64,000 nt of DNA from NCBI GenBank assembly GCA_951804985.1, contig OX638133.1, positions 66,561,867 to 66,625,866 of the forward strand. The letters are read 5' to 3'. The notes below the pieces were generated by a model, which was given only the letters and a program-made list of their open reading frames with translations, was not told the origin of the DNA and did no database searches. Positions 21,793 to 33,009 of the stretch are shown piece by piece. This stretch comes from Dryomyza anilis. Taxonomy: Eukaryota > Arthropoda > Insecta > Diptera > Dryomyzidae. Position numbers and translations under genes: made by a program. Position 1 is the first letter of the stretch; each line of letters opens with the position of its first letter.

Positions 21793-24700
21793 TTCCTATA
21801 ATCCCTGAGTTCCTGTACGATATACGCCACCCGGATGCGCCACTTGACAGCTTTCCCCGAACACCACTAACGCTACACACTCCGTCGCCACCCACCCAGT
21901 GTCCCTGCAACAAGGATGGCGAAAAACTGCCTACCGTTGAAGTGTCCACCTTGAGTCCCGAGGGTTTGTACTGCAATTAGTTAGAAGCACATAATAGAAA
22001 GCATTTAAAATTTACACCTTTAGAAAACGAAACCCTGTATCGTGAAATGGAGGAGCGTCACAATGAGTTAGTTGGCGAAACGGTTGAAGTCGGGCTCATG
22101 TTTGCTTCCAAAGCATTTGTGCAGCTGCTTGTAAATCCGATTGTGGGACCACTAACGCATAGGTAAATACTTTAGTTTAACACTTTAATGAATAACAATT
22201 TATAAAAGAAAAGGTGTACCGAATTGGTTTTATTATTCTTCTGAGCATTGAACATTTTTTTACATAAAATCTAATATAGGATTAAGAAAATCAATTATGT
22301 ACTGTATGGATTTTCTAGGTCCATTAAGATGTTATTTTTAAATAAACATTGAAAATATTCAAACTATCTTTTTTAAACAATACAGTAATTACAAATCAAC
22401 GAGTAATGAATAAAATACTGTTCGTTCTGAATCTGCACATTATTAGAATTATATTAAAAAATAAGGCATTTTTTAAAAAGTGAACTTTCAATTTTAGGAT
22501 CGGTTACAGTATTCCAATGTTTGCTGGATTTGTTATCATGTTCCTATCCACACTGAGTATGTTCGGAATTTGTCTTATTGATTACCAGAAAGTGAAAATA
22601 AACTGTTTGTATTTTATTATAGTATTTGCATTTGGACGTTCATACAGCGTACTGTTTATTGCACGAGCGCTGCAGGGTATCGGCTCCTCGTGCTCATCTG
22701 TGTCTGGAATGGGAATGCTGGCGGATCGCTACACCGATGACAAGGAGCGTGGTAATGCAATGGGTATTGCCTTGGGCGGACTGGCGTTGGGCGTTCTGAT
22801 TGGTCCACCATTCGGTGGCATAATGTACGAATTTGTTGGAAAGTCGGCACCGTTTTTAATTTTATCTGCTTTGGCTCTGGGCGATGGCCTGTTGCAGTTA
22901 GTTATGCTGCAACCATCCATACAAAAAGCAGACACTGAGCCACCATCATTAAAGGCTTTAATTTGTGATCCGTATATATTGATTGCAGCGGGTAAGTTCA
23001 TAAATTAAGTATTATGCGAATCATTACATACTTTTCATATTGTTGTAGATCTCAGTAGGCGCTAAACATTTGCAATCAATAATTATCATCTAAATTTTTA
23101 GAGTAAAAAAAAATGTAGATCTGTCAATGTCAACATTGAACTCCTTTTTCAATGTTCTGAATGAAAAAGCCTGTTTTTTTACCCAACTAGACAAATTATG
23201 CCTAAAAGATGTCTTTAAGTTATCTTTTAAATGTTATCGATGTCCGAAATTTGTCCGAAATGTTACGGGAAAGATGTCTTTTTGTAATACAAATGATTGA
23301 CCGGTAGATGTCTTTTTGATTTGTCTGAATGGTGTCCTAATGGTATACATACAGATGACTTAAAGTTATCATCGGAAAGATGTCATTTTAGCAACTGAAA
23401 GACAAGCAAATTTAGTCATCTAAAAGTGTACGAAAACGATATGTCAAAAAGGGTAAAAAAGACCGTGAATTTTACAGGCTACACTTTCTTTTGCTTTCAC
23501 AACTGAAACAAAATATTAAAAATTTAACAAAATTTATTAAAACATCATAAAAATTCAGTTAATGCTGTTAAAATTGATAAAATAAACATTTATATGTTGC
23601 GATTGCCGTATCTGTATCTTCAGACCATTGCAGTTAGTTGGATTGAGGATTCTGTTCTGATATGGGTCTTGATAATAATGGCGCAAAATATAACTTTTTG
23701 TGACAGACGAATTTTTTGATTTTCGATCTCGTGCTTATAATTTAGGGACTCAATTTATCGAATTTTCTTGCATTGTCTTAGAGCACGCATGTCAAACTCA
23801 TTTGGCATCACGGGCCGCATTGGCAACTCAAAAGATGAGGCGGGCTGCAATTGTGTATCATACAAAAAAAAATTCGCTCGTTTTTTACATTTGGTTCTTC
23901 TGTTGTAAAATAAAATATAATGTTAAGATGATAACATTTTCCATTGATCCTCGTTAAAAGCACCGCAGTCGAAAATTTTGCAAAAAATGGTGCGATTTTT
24001 GTCTGTTTGAAATATATCGAAAAAATGTTCGAATTTCTTTGAACCTGCCAAAAATTTTGTCAGGGGTATATACAATGGAGTATATTTCAAACACCAGAGA
24101 CAATTTTGTAAAATAGATCTAACAATCATCCAAAATTGTTGCAACTTCACATGGCAGACTTCTTACCAAACATATTGAAAAAGTTTTTTTAGATCGTATA
24201 TAAATTTGATATTTACATAAATTTGAAATTTATATATATTTGAAAATGGTTCCTTTTTAGGCACAACTAATTTAAATTGCAGGTAGCCGTGGTAGCTCAG
24301 TGGTTAGTGCGTTGGACTGCGAGCCGAAAGGTCCCCGGTTCAAGCCTGGACAGGGGCTAAGAACATCTTTTCATAGAAACATTTTTCTATACCGCGCTAC
24401 CTCTCGGCAGTAAATGGCAAACCTACGAGAGTAAAACATTGCCTATGAAAAGCTCTCACCCGCCGTTCGGATTCGGCAATAAACTGTAGGTCCCACCGCT
24501 TTGAGTACAAATATAACACGCACAGCTCAAAATGGTGAGAGAGCTCGGCCGAAGTTCTTAAAGGACTGTAGCGCCAAACTATTATTATTATTATTAGCCG
24601 TGGTAGCTCAGTGGTTAGTGCGTTGGACTGCGAGCCGAAAGGTCCCCGGTTCAAGCCTGGACTGGGGCTAACAACATCTTTTTTTAGAAACATTTTTCTA

Positions 24701-26814
24701 TACCGCGCTACCTCTCGGCAGTAAATGGCAAACCTACGAGAGTAAAACATTGCCTATGAAAAGCTGCCACCCACCGTTCGGATTCGGCAATAAACTGCAG
24801 GTCCCTCCAATTTGAGTACAAATATAATACGCACAGCTCAAATGGTGAGAGAGCTCGGCCGAAGTTCTATACAGGACTGTAGCGTGTATTGATTAGAGAT
24901 GTACGGATTTAGGAGTTATAACAAAGTTTATTTTATTATCCTTAAAATGACGTTTGCAGCATTCTACAGTCAAGAGTTTTTTTCTACAACCACAATAAGT
25001 GATTATTGATTAATTTTTTGAAACTTTTTTGAAACGGTATCTCTGGAGAAGTTGAGTCTGGAACTCTGATAGATTTGGTGTGGAATGTCACTAAACAAAA
25101 AGTTTTACATACTAAAAAAAAAATGTTAAAATTAATACAATTCCAATTTTTACAATGCAAGAATCTTTTCTACAAATTTTTGATTCTTGTTTTATTTTGA
25201 TTGCGCCTTTATTTGATACTGGAGCTAATTCCGAAAATGGTTTTGTTAAATAAGGTGTAGTTTTTAAGATTTTTAAGTTTTAATTATTTTTCTCTCCTTT
25301 TATTTTTAATAGTCGAACCAAAAACAATAATGTATTTATCATTTCGTTGTTAGACGTACAAAACTATGCGCTACTATATAATTTTTATAAATGCCGGTGA
25401 AATATAGCCAAGGGAAATTCAAAACTTTACATTAAATTTAAAATTTTATGAATAAAAAACAATATTACTTGATGAAAAAAATATAAACATTATTGTTATG
25501 CCATTTGTTCAACGCCATGTATAATATTTAAAATGAAAATTATGAAAATAAATTAAGACTCGAGTCTTCGAGTCTCAATTTCTCATTATTAAATTTTGGA
25601 AAATATAAAAATATTGATTTTTTTAAATAAATTAATAAATTTTTAACTAAGAATAAATGGTAATCTTGATTATGCCTCCGTTATTTAGTATAATGAAACG
25701 CCTGAAAATAAAATATTTTTAAAAATTTTCAATTCTTAAAATTATATTTTTCTTATATTATTTAAAAAGTCTTCGCGGGCCGCACAGAAATTTTGGCGGA
25801 CCGCGTGTTTGTCATGCCTGTCTTAGAGTATCCAACAATTTCTGCAATTTTCCTGTAGACTTGCCTTTACTTTTATTAGATTTATATTTTCGACTCTGCA
25901 CTACTTTGATCGCCCCATTTCCCAAACCTACATATGGTCGGTCGATATGTTTATAACTTTCAAAACTCAAAAATCGAAATATTTTGATTGTTTTCTTAAG
26001 GCCTACATAAAATGTAAGGGAAATATCCCTGTAGATGAAATAAATAAGTGAAATAAACATTTGATATTATACTTTATAGGCGCAATAACATTCGCTAATA
26101 TGGGAATTGCTATGTTGGAGCCCTCCCTGCCACTTTGGATGGTAGACAATATGGGTGCGACACGTTGGGAACAAGGTGTAGCATTTCTACCGGCCTCGAT
26201 AAGTTATTTAATTGGAACAAATCTCTTTGGGCCGCTGGGGCACAAAATTGGTCGCTGGTTTGCTGCGTGTTTGGGACTGGTTATTATCGGTGCTTGTCTG
26301 ATTATGGTAAGAATAAATAGCACATTCAACATTATCCATTTTTAAATCACAAATATACATTTAGGTCCCCATGGCTACATCTATAAATCATCTAATTGTT
26401 CCGAATGCTGGACTCGGCTTTGCTATAGGAATGGTAGATTCCTCCATGATGCCGGAACTGGGATACCTCGTCGATATTCGTCATTCAGCGGTATATGGCA
26501 GTGTCTATGCACTGGGTGATGTAGCTTTCTGCTTGGGTTTCGCTGTGGGTCCTGCCCTCAGTGGTACCTTGGTTAAATCCATAGGTTTTGAATGGATGTT
26601 ATTCGGCATTGCCATATTATGCTTTATGTATGCTCCTCTCTTGACCTTGCTTAAGAATCCGCCCACCAAAGAGGAGAAAAAGGTTGGTACTGTCACTGAA
26701 GTTGATGCATCCGCAGTAGCTGCTCTTAATGATGCCGTGAATGTGTCTGCCTCGTGTCCTGCCATAATTCATGGTGGACTGACGAATTCCGCATTCGAGA
26801 GCGAAAGGCTTTAA
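21793..26814 (+). CDS. Vmat: Vesicular monoamine transporter VMAT, 3' six coding exons (5' partial)
   Basis: VMAT is a 12-TM MFS antiporter of synaptic vesicles that loads dopamine, serotonin, octopamine, tyramine or histamine in exchange for protons. Exons read 21793-21963, 22024-22162, 22498-22556, 22623-22991, 26080-26306 and 26365-26814, all with GT/AG borders and phases that join to 470 codons plus a stop. The first begins at the end of TM1 ([17 protein letters not shown]) and encodes the large lumenal loop; then follow [20 protein letters not shown], the MFS motif [15 protein letters not shown], the antiporter motif [25 protein letters not shown], and [20 protein letters not shown] with the TM10/TM11 acidic residues present. 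The C-terminal tail is short and hydrophilic. The exon with the start codon and most of TM1 was not found in the window. The order and sequence fit VMAT much better than VAChT. Confidence 0.95.
22557..22622 (+). other. 66-nt VMAT intron that is in frame and stop-free
   Basis: GTATGT at 22557 and TTATAG ending at 22622 delimit the intron. Removing it joins CTG-A to TA-TTT and gives LIFAFGR, the conserved fly sequence. The intron is 66 nt long, a multiple of three, and has no stop in the coding frame, so retention would insert 22 residues into a transmembrane part instead of truncating the protein. Confidence 0.85.
23170..23470. mobile_element. Possible MITE in the VMAT intron, rich in GATGTCTTT
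   Basis: TTTTTTTACCCAACTAGACA at the left and TGTCAAAAAGGGTAAAAAA at the right are inverted with gaps. GATGTC or a one-base variant recurs about ten times in both orientations (AAAGATGTCTTT at 23207 and 23270, TAGATGTCTTTTTG at 23307). No coding sequence. Confidence 0.45.
24286..24596 (+). mobile_element. tRNA-derived SINE, first copy of a head-to-tail dimer
   Basis: The head GCCGTGGTAGCTCAGTGG folds like a tRNA, with an RNA polymerase III A box (TAGCTCAGTGG, 24293-24303) and B box (GGTTCAAGCC, 24337-24346). A body of about 240 bp follows, containing GGCAAACCTACGAGAG and GAGAGAGCTCGGCCGAAGTT, and a tail of ATT repeats. Because the same body follows every copy, this is a SINE and not a functional tRNA gene. 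A pseudo-anticodon loop reads CTGCGAG. Confidence 0.85.
24597..24895 (+). mobile_element. tRNA-derived SINE, second copy of the dimer
   Basis: It begins with the same tRNA head directly after the ATT tail of the first copy, with the same A and B boxes, and ends GGACTGTAGCG near 24889 without the ATT tail. The head is nearly identical to the first copy; the body differs at scattered positions. Confidence 0.85.
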
Positions 26815-26892
26815 ATGTTGTAATTTTAAGTTCTATATTATTCTGTTATTTCAGTAGTGCAACTTTTTATATAAATAATGCTTTGTTATTTG

Positions 26893-26898
26893 AATAAA
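26893..26898 (+). promoter_or_regulatory. VMAT polyadenylation signal AATAAA
   Basis: AATAAA lies 79 nt after the stop codon, followed by a T-rich stretch from about 26920, a plausible cleavage region. It would give a very short 3' UTR; longer UTRs using later sites are possible. Confidence 0.5.
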
Positions 26899-27110
26899 TT
26901 ATTTTTAAATAATATTTTAATTTTTTTTTCTTTTACACAAAACGAATGCTTGTGTCGAACATTATTATTTGTGCAAATTAAGATTTTGTTTGCAGAAAAC
27001 ATATTATGATTGCAATTAAAAGCTAAATTACATATTTAATTGTTCCACTAATTTCTTAGTTTAACGAATGAAATTGTTTTCACAACTGTCCTACTCAGAA
27101 GATATACACG

Positions 27111-27310
27111 CAAATATATATTTGCATATATCATGCATAATTGCCTCAATCATGTTCTGACGGCATCAATCAAAGATTAGAAATATTATTGTGGTAATCA
27201 GCCATTATTGCAAGATTTTTGTAATCATGCGATAATTCTGAAATAGTTTCAACAATATAATTCCAATCATTACATAATTCCAACAAACATATTTCTGCTG
27301 TGAGTGTAGT
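27111..27310. mobile_element. MITE with TACACxCA ends
   Basis: TACACGCAAATATATATTTG at the left and, reversed, TACACTCACAGCAGAAATAT at the right are imperfect inverted ends. It contains a palindrome CAAATATATATTTG. No coding capacity. A related right end (TTCTTCGGTGAGTGT) is at 38321-38335. Confidence 0.45.
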
Positions 27311-27855
27311 GGAAAAACGATCATAATTATTATTTGGTTTATTACTTTGTTTCTGTTATTTTAAAGTGTGTGTAATTGTTTTTTGTTTTCATTTTAATAA
27401 ATTATTTCATATTATTAGTCGTTGACGTTTTTATAATAAATTTTAGTACAATTTAAATGTCATCCTCTCATTTCAAAATGTTTCATTACAGTCATTAATT
27501 GGTGAACGATCTGCGGTACGATATGTTACGTATCAGAATTATGATGACGATGAATAACAAAAATGAAACAATTTTTTTCGATAAGAGGTAACATTGTATA
27601 TGCAATCAAAGAAATGATCATCTCAACCAAAAATATCACATTATATATACCAGTAGAGGTAATACTTACCAATTACAAAAAACAATTTTCAATTATTGGT
27701 TTGCAAAATGCATTATATATCTGACAATTTCTAATCAGTTAGTATCCATTAATGAGAATATGTCAATATTTCAAATTGCAGTCTAATTAAACTACTCAAC
27801 AAGACGAAGAATTTTTCCTATGGATATGCCATATATAAATACTATATATTTAATT

Positions 27856-27965
27856 TGGCCCTTTTCAGCCACTTCTTAGAATAAAAAAAAACATTATTGT
27901 AGAAAAGCAAATTTTCATGGATCGTCAGGACTAATTCTTATTCTAAGAAGTGACTGAAAAGGACC
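27856..27965. mobile_element. 110-bp fold-back MITE
   Basis: TGGCCCTTTTCAGCCACTTC at the left and, reversed, TGGTCCTTTTCAGTCACTTC at the right are inverted; the arms continue through TTAGAATAA to about 29 bp with two mismatches. The central 50 bp are AT-rich. Confidence 0.7.
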
Positions 27966-28720
27966 AACATTTCGATTGTAATTTTCTGAATATCTATAAA
28001 ATAGTGATAGAAAAAAAACAGATAATGAATTCTAAATCTAGGCCCGCTAATTTTATATAATTAATGTAGTTCGTAGGACTAATTGTGTTGAGTAGTGATT
28101 TTTGAATTCGGTTGGTTTTACTTCTAAAATATGAACTTTTTATATTGTTAAATATTATTTTATATTACAAAAATGCATAGTCGAAAATGTAAAAAAAAAA
28201 CTATATTGAAATAAAAATTTATTAAATAGGTATTAATCTGTTATAAAAGCAACTGGTTACAATGCACCAACAAAAATTTTACAACTATAAAAATATGTTA
28301 GTAAATGCTTTTAACAAAAGTGTTCGTGAAACGGGTTAAAAATTAAAAAAACAAAAACAAAAAAATATATAATTTATGGTATTTTTTTTCATTTTTTATA
28401 GTAAAATTAGTTTGCGATAATTATTCTGTTTTATGATCAATCAATTGCTACTTTAGCAATGACACATATTTTATTATTTCATATATTAAAGGTTGATCAA
28501 GTTATTAGTAAATAAATTATTTATATTTTTGTAGTTGTTAAGATGAGTGGTTCCAATAGTGAAGAATTTTAAAAACAAAACATATTTATTTCAATCGGAA
28601 AATATAGTAATTTTTCTTACATTTTTTACTCAGAGAAACTTTTGTTAAATATTATTAGTATTAATAAAATATTTGTGGTTTTTGTCGCGACGTTGTAAAC
28701 AAATCGAAAGATTATTTCGT

Positions 28721-29549
28721 CGCCTCTTACGAAAACCAACACGTTTCAATTTGTTTACGAAAAACGACACATTTAAAAAATGTTTCATGAAAAGAAGCAT
28801 TAAATTATTTTAGTCACGAAAAGAATCTCATTCTCGTTTTCTCCACGTACAGAAGCATAACTTTATCTTTCTCACGAAACAAAGCATATATGTATTTTTG
28901 TGACAGATATCCCAATATAAATTTTTCTGGTTAAGAAATCACAAAATGTTGATGATGGAAGTGATATTATTTTGTGACCAAAATTGTTGATTTTTCATTG
29001 ATGACGTGAAACCAGGTGCGTTACTGGACATTTTTTTGTTGAAACTGTTCAAATGAATAACAGATTCACATCCAGGTACGTCATTGAAACTTTTTTTGGA
29101 TGAAACTGTTCCAATGGTCATAGATACACATGCATGTGCGATTTGTCCACTGGACTTTTTTTAAAAAAAATGTGTTCCTTTGGGATTTGGCCAGAACCCA
29201 CTTGTGTCATTGGACATTTTTTTTTGGAAAAATTTGTTCCTTTAGTATTTGACCAGAACTCACTTGCATCATTAGACATTTTTTTTGACATTTTTTTGGA
29301 AAAATTTGTTTCTTTCGAATTTGCCAGAACCTAACTGCGACATTGGACATATTTTTTATTTTTTTTTTAAATTAACTATTGTCGGATTCGAAGGAACAAA
29401 TTTAAAAAAAAAAACGTATATGCTTCATTTCTTGGGTATAATAAAAATGTGATTGTTTTCGTGGGGTAACTGAGCTAGTGCTTCTTTTCGTAGCTGTTTT
29501 GCTATTTTTTCGTAAGCAAATGGAAACGTGTGGGTTTTCGTAAGAGGCG
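28721..29549. mobile_element. TIR element with ACGAAAAGAAGC motifs and an internal tandem array
   Basis: The 17-bp end CGCCTCTTACGAAAACC is inverted at 29533-29549, and similarity continues through ACACGTTTC and CATTTG. Both arms are filled with words like ACGAAAAGAAGCAT or its reverse (TGCTTCTTTTCGT). Between the arms lies a tandem array of 60-70-bp units. No transposase is encoded. The end sequence does not match a family I can name. Confidence 0.6.
28985..29370 (+). repeat. Tandem array of about six 60-70 bp units
   Basis: Each unit has a poly(T) run after GGAC (for example CATTGGACATTTTTTTTTGG near 29211), then AATTTGTTCCTTT, then a CCAGAACxCACTTG block. Units diverge toward the left. 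The array gives pseudo-repetitive peptides in one frame (FLEKFVPLVFDQNS and variants), which is an effect of periodicity. Confidence 0.65.
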
Positions 29550-30576
29550 TCGATTTGACGATTATTCAAAAAATAAAATTTCTGAATAATCGATTAGTGG
29601 TATTTTCGATTAATCTAAATCCTATTTATAGATTAATTATGATTTTGATGGATCTAAATAAGTTTCCTCATGAATAATAATCAGAATGTTCGATAAACTA
29701 AACAGTTCATTTGAATATTCGCAGATTATCGATAACCGTTACATGTGGTATACATACGACACTGTAACATAGAATCAACAATGTTTTGTTGCATTCCTGA
29801 TAAAAGTGTAATGCGTGATAAAAGTGACAGTAGCCTTGAGGCATATTTTTGGTATCGTATTTTGCTGTACAATTACTTCGTGAATCATTTTCAAGGATGA
29901 TTTTCGAAAAATACACAAATATTACGCATAAATATATTTCGTACAGAATAAATATATTGATGAGACAAAACAAAGTCATAAAATAAACAAAAAATGGTTT
30001 AATACTACAAATGCGACATTAACAATTTTTAATTTGTAAATTTCATACTGGAATTGTGTTTTCCAAGTACTGAAATAAAATTTGTAATATTTGAACTTAC
30101 ACTAAAACTTATTCGGCAATTTAATTTAAAAACGTAAATTATGAAATTTTTAGCTAACGGATCCACTAGAAAATGTATTATTTAAATATATAAGAATTAA
30201 ATTTCTTACTCCCAGCAGGGAAGGGTGCTGACTCATGTGTTTATTCAAATTGAGGTGATTTAATGTGAGTGCAATTTTTGTGATTGTTGAATTAGTTACT
30301 TTTAATGATTATATTTTTGTACATCATATACAAATTAGCACGATTAAATTTTAATTTTGTTTGTAACTCTACTCAATGTTGTGCGGCCGGTCCTGTAACA
30401 CCATCGTTCATCGATTTGTCCTTAGCCTTTTTATAATTTAAAATTTAAACTGTTGTGCGTACAATTAAAATATTTGTAGTATAAAAAATGAAACTGTAAA
30501 CACAACATTTTAAACTTTAAGCTGCAGCAAGCTTTCGCTGCATTAAAGCTTCTCAATGGAGGACATCTTAGCGCGC
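29550..30576. other. AT-rich stretch and presumed 3' UTR of the - strand gene
   Basis: A TTAATC/GATTAA-rich cluster covers about 29570-29700. The part adjoining 30577 should contain the 3' UTR of the - strand Gln-rich gene. No gene was recognised. Confidence 0.35.
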
Positions 30577-32466
30577 CTAAACACGTAGAAGCTTTAATTT
30601 ATCGGCATAGACGTTGATGTTGACATTTAGTGGGTTCTTCCGGTTATTAAAGGACAGACCATTCGGTGACAGACAATGGAACTGCGAATCCGATAACCGA
30701 CTCCTCCCGATGTTGTTGTTGTGATTTACTATGCTGCTGTGCAGAGAGTGGCTAGATTCCTGTCTTCTGGTGTTTGGCGGCAGCAGTTCGGACTTTTCAA
30801 TTAAGTTTATCGTATTCAGCAACTTGTGCTCCGACGTCGTCGTCCTCGTCGTTGGGAGTTTTTCGTAATCGCGTAAATTTTTTAGGTCATTTAGCGCTGA
30901 GTTGTAGTTCGCGCGTATACGGCGCATGCGGTTTTTAGGGCGAGTTAGGTCTGAGCTCGCACTTACGCTCGTGTTCGTGTGCGTATTCGACGTGCTGTGG
31001 GCCTCATCTTTTCCGAAGCAAGCGCGCACCGATCTGTCCAGCTGCCACGGCACCATGCTCGGAACTCGCTCTTTGGATGCGTGTTTCGTTGGCAACACTA
31101 CCGGGCTGTTGGCTTCTTTGCGCTTCCCGATTCGGCTCCAGTGGAGGTCAGACCTGCTCTGCGAACTACTGCGATCGCGATCGCAAGTCAACTGTGTCGC
31201 TCTTTGGGGCTCATCGCGCGCACGAGTTGCTTCCCGCTGATGTAGTGAATACTTCGAAAGATGTTTGTCAATCAGCAGGGTATCCGAAGAGCGCGCACGG
31301 GTGATATTTAATGGTTGCTGAAGACGCGACGGCATAGGCGACGACGCCCCGAGCTGAGTGGTCAGATTATTGGATTTTGTTAGCAACGGATTATTGCTTT
31401 TATTCGCCAGATCGGACTCTATTTTTATCGTGACGTTTTCGCCGAGTTGACTGTCGTCCAAGCCCTTGATGTTGATGTTTATTTGGCAGCCCGAGCAGCT
31501 GCTACGCTTCGGCTGGACGTTGGCCGACGCTACCAGAGTCTTGGAAGTGGCTGGCAACGTTCGCATTGGTCGACGACTCGCTTGCGATGTGTTCGACGCA
31601 GTGACTGCAACTGACTGCAATTGTTGTGGCGCTTGGCGCAACTCGGTGCTGCTGGTGTTGGTGTGGGCCTCGCTGAATCGCCGCACTCTCGCGGATCTGC
31701 CGCCAACCAGCGATATTTGGCTGCTGCTGCAGGTATTGTGATATTGTGGCAACTGTTGCTGCTGCTGTTGATGGTGCTGGTGGTAGTTTGGCTGTTGCTG
31801 GTAACACCATGTGATATCTGGGGAGACTTGTGCAGCATGCGCCGTACGTACTCCCTGCATGTATGAGGATGATGCGTATGTGGGGATGGTGGTGCTGCCA
31901 AGTGTGCCGCATGTGGTAGATGTTGGTCGCAAGCGGCTGCCTTGTCGGCTGGGCGAATGTAGATGGGGTCGGTGGCTGTGATGTTGCTGCTGCTGATGTT
32001 GCTCTTGTGGATGCAGTTGTACATAAGACTGTTCCTGATGCTGTTGGTGGAATTGCGGCGGCGCATTTTGCTGCTGATCGTGCAGGAATTTTCGCCGCCG
32101 GAATTCGTGAAATTTGTTTGTTGCAGTATTTTCCTTGTTATTCCGAACAGGAGCGAAGTCATAGTTGTAGTAAAAGGTGTCGAAGCGCTTCGCAGTGGAT
32201 TGAGTGTTGGATACACGGTTCACCAGGTTTTGCAGTGGAAACGTGGGCCGATCGGCGTAGTGAAAGTTGTACGATTGAATTTTGAATGGATCCCGTTCAA
32301 AGAGATCGGAATTTTGTCGTCGACTTACCGGTGCTTTTGCTGGATTTGGATATTGAAGATGAAAATCGCCCAAAGTAACTGACAATGAAAAACATAGACA
32401 TCAATTTATTAGACATACTTTTGAGACGCGACACTTACATATATTTCTGCGACGATTAAAACTCAT
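30577..32466 (-). CDS. Uncharacterised Gln/Ser/Asn-rich protein, about 609 residues, two coding exons
   Basis: The long exon covers 30577-32378. A 28-nt first coding exon at 32439-32466 (MSFNRRRNI) ends in a GTAAGTGT donor, and a 60-nt intron ends TTGTCAG at 32379; joining gives MSFNRRRNIFTLGDFHLQYP in frame. The protein is mostly low-complexity: Gln/His runs at about residues 110-145 and 195-220, Ser/Thr/Arg-rich stretches after that. Ordered-looking pieces are the N-terminus with FKIQSYNFHYADRPTFPLQN, GCQININIKGLDDSQLGENV near the middle, NYNSALNDLKNLRDYEKLP, and the C-terminus NVNINVYADKLKLLRV. No membrane segment or catalytic motif is seen. It converges on VMAT, 3.7 kb away. Family not recognised; a cytoskeletal or scaffold role would be a guess. 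Confidence 0.85.
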
Positions 32467-32999
32467 TGCTAATTTAAAGATACAATATAATTTTTTTAAT
32501 TTTGTAAACTTTTTCTTGCTAAAGAAATTCTCAAAAATCAAAGGAAATTTAAGAATTTATGGCTTAAATTTCAAAACAAACTTTGAATTTTTTAACCGAA
32601 TTAAAATAAATGTGGTTGAAAGGTGGCGAGAAATTTGCATTTCGCAGAAGATCTATAAAATACACAAACACAATTCGAAAATCGAAAATTATTTTTTTCA
32701 CATTAAATCACGATACAGATTTGAATGAAATATCATTCGGCACTGTGTTCGCAACTGCAAAAGCTTTTATAAAACTCCGAAGGCTTTTTGTAATATGACA
32801 TCAATTTGTCAGCTTTTGTCATATAGACGTGCCTTACAAAAATTAAGACATCTAAAATATCTAATTGAGGCTCAACCATTAATATATTATTTTTTTAACG
32901 AATATAGTGACATATTTAATTTAATTCTTATATCGTAATGGTTATAATTAAAATTGTATTTGATTTAAAAGTAGTAACCAACATTCCAAGTGTATATTT
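32467..32999. other. Presumed promoter side of the - strand gene; AT-rich
   Basis: The 5' UTR and promoter of the Gln-rich gene should lie here, but no TATA box or initiator could be assigned with confidence. The open frames on the + strand (32516-32798) overlap one another and show no motif. Confidence 0.3.
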
Positions 33000-33009
33000 A
33001 GTTATATCA

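Larger units (their letters stand above)
23784..25820. mobile_element. Non-autonomous hAT transposon in the large VMAT intron
   Basis: The element starts CACGCATGTCAAACTC and ends GTGTTTGTCATGCCTG, inverted ends with a GGGCCGCA-type subterminal block on both sides (23813 and 25778). An exact 8-bp direct repeat TCTTAGAG flanks it (23776-23783 and 25821-25828), the size made by hAT transposases. The interior has no recognisable transposase, but two SINEs sit inside it at 24286-24895. Without it the host intron would be about 1.04 kb instead of 3.09 kb. Confidence 0.85.

Noticed and set aside
24286..24360. tRNA gene
   Set aside because: The tRNA-like head has A and B boxes, but the same 240-bp body and ATT tail follow it in several copies and the anticodon stem pairs poorly, so it is a SINE.
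26061..26345. VMAT exon starting at ATG or ATT-like position 26061 and ending at 26345
   Set aside because: The splice sites define 26080-26306; the open frame beyond them is intronic, and conserved VMAT sequence stops at the GT/AG borders.
31466..32382. + strand proteins opposite the Gln-rich gene
   Set aside because: They are shadows of the - strand exon: its low-complexity codons give long open frames in other frames, without conserved motifs.
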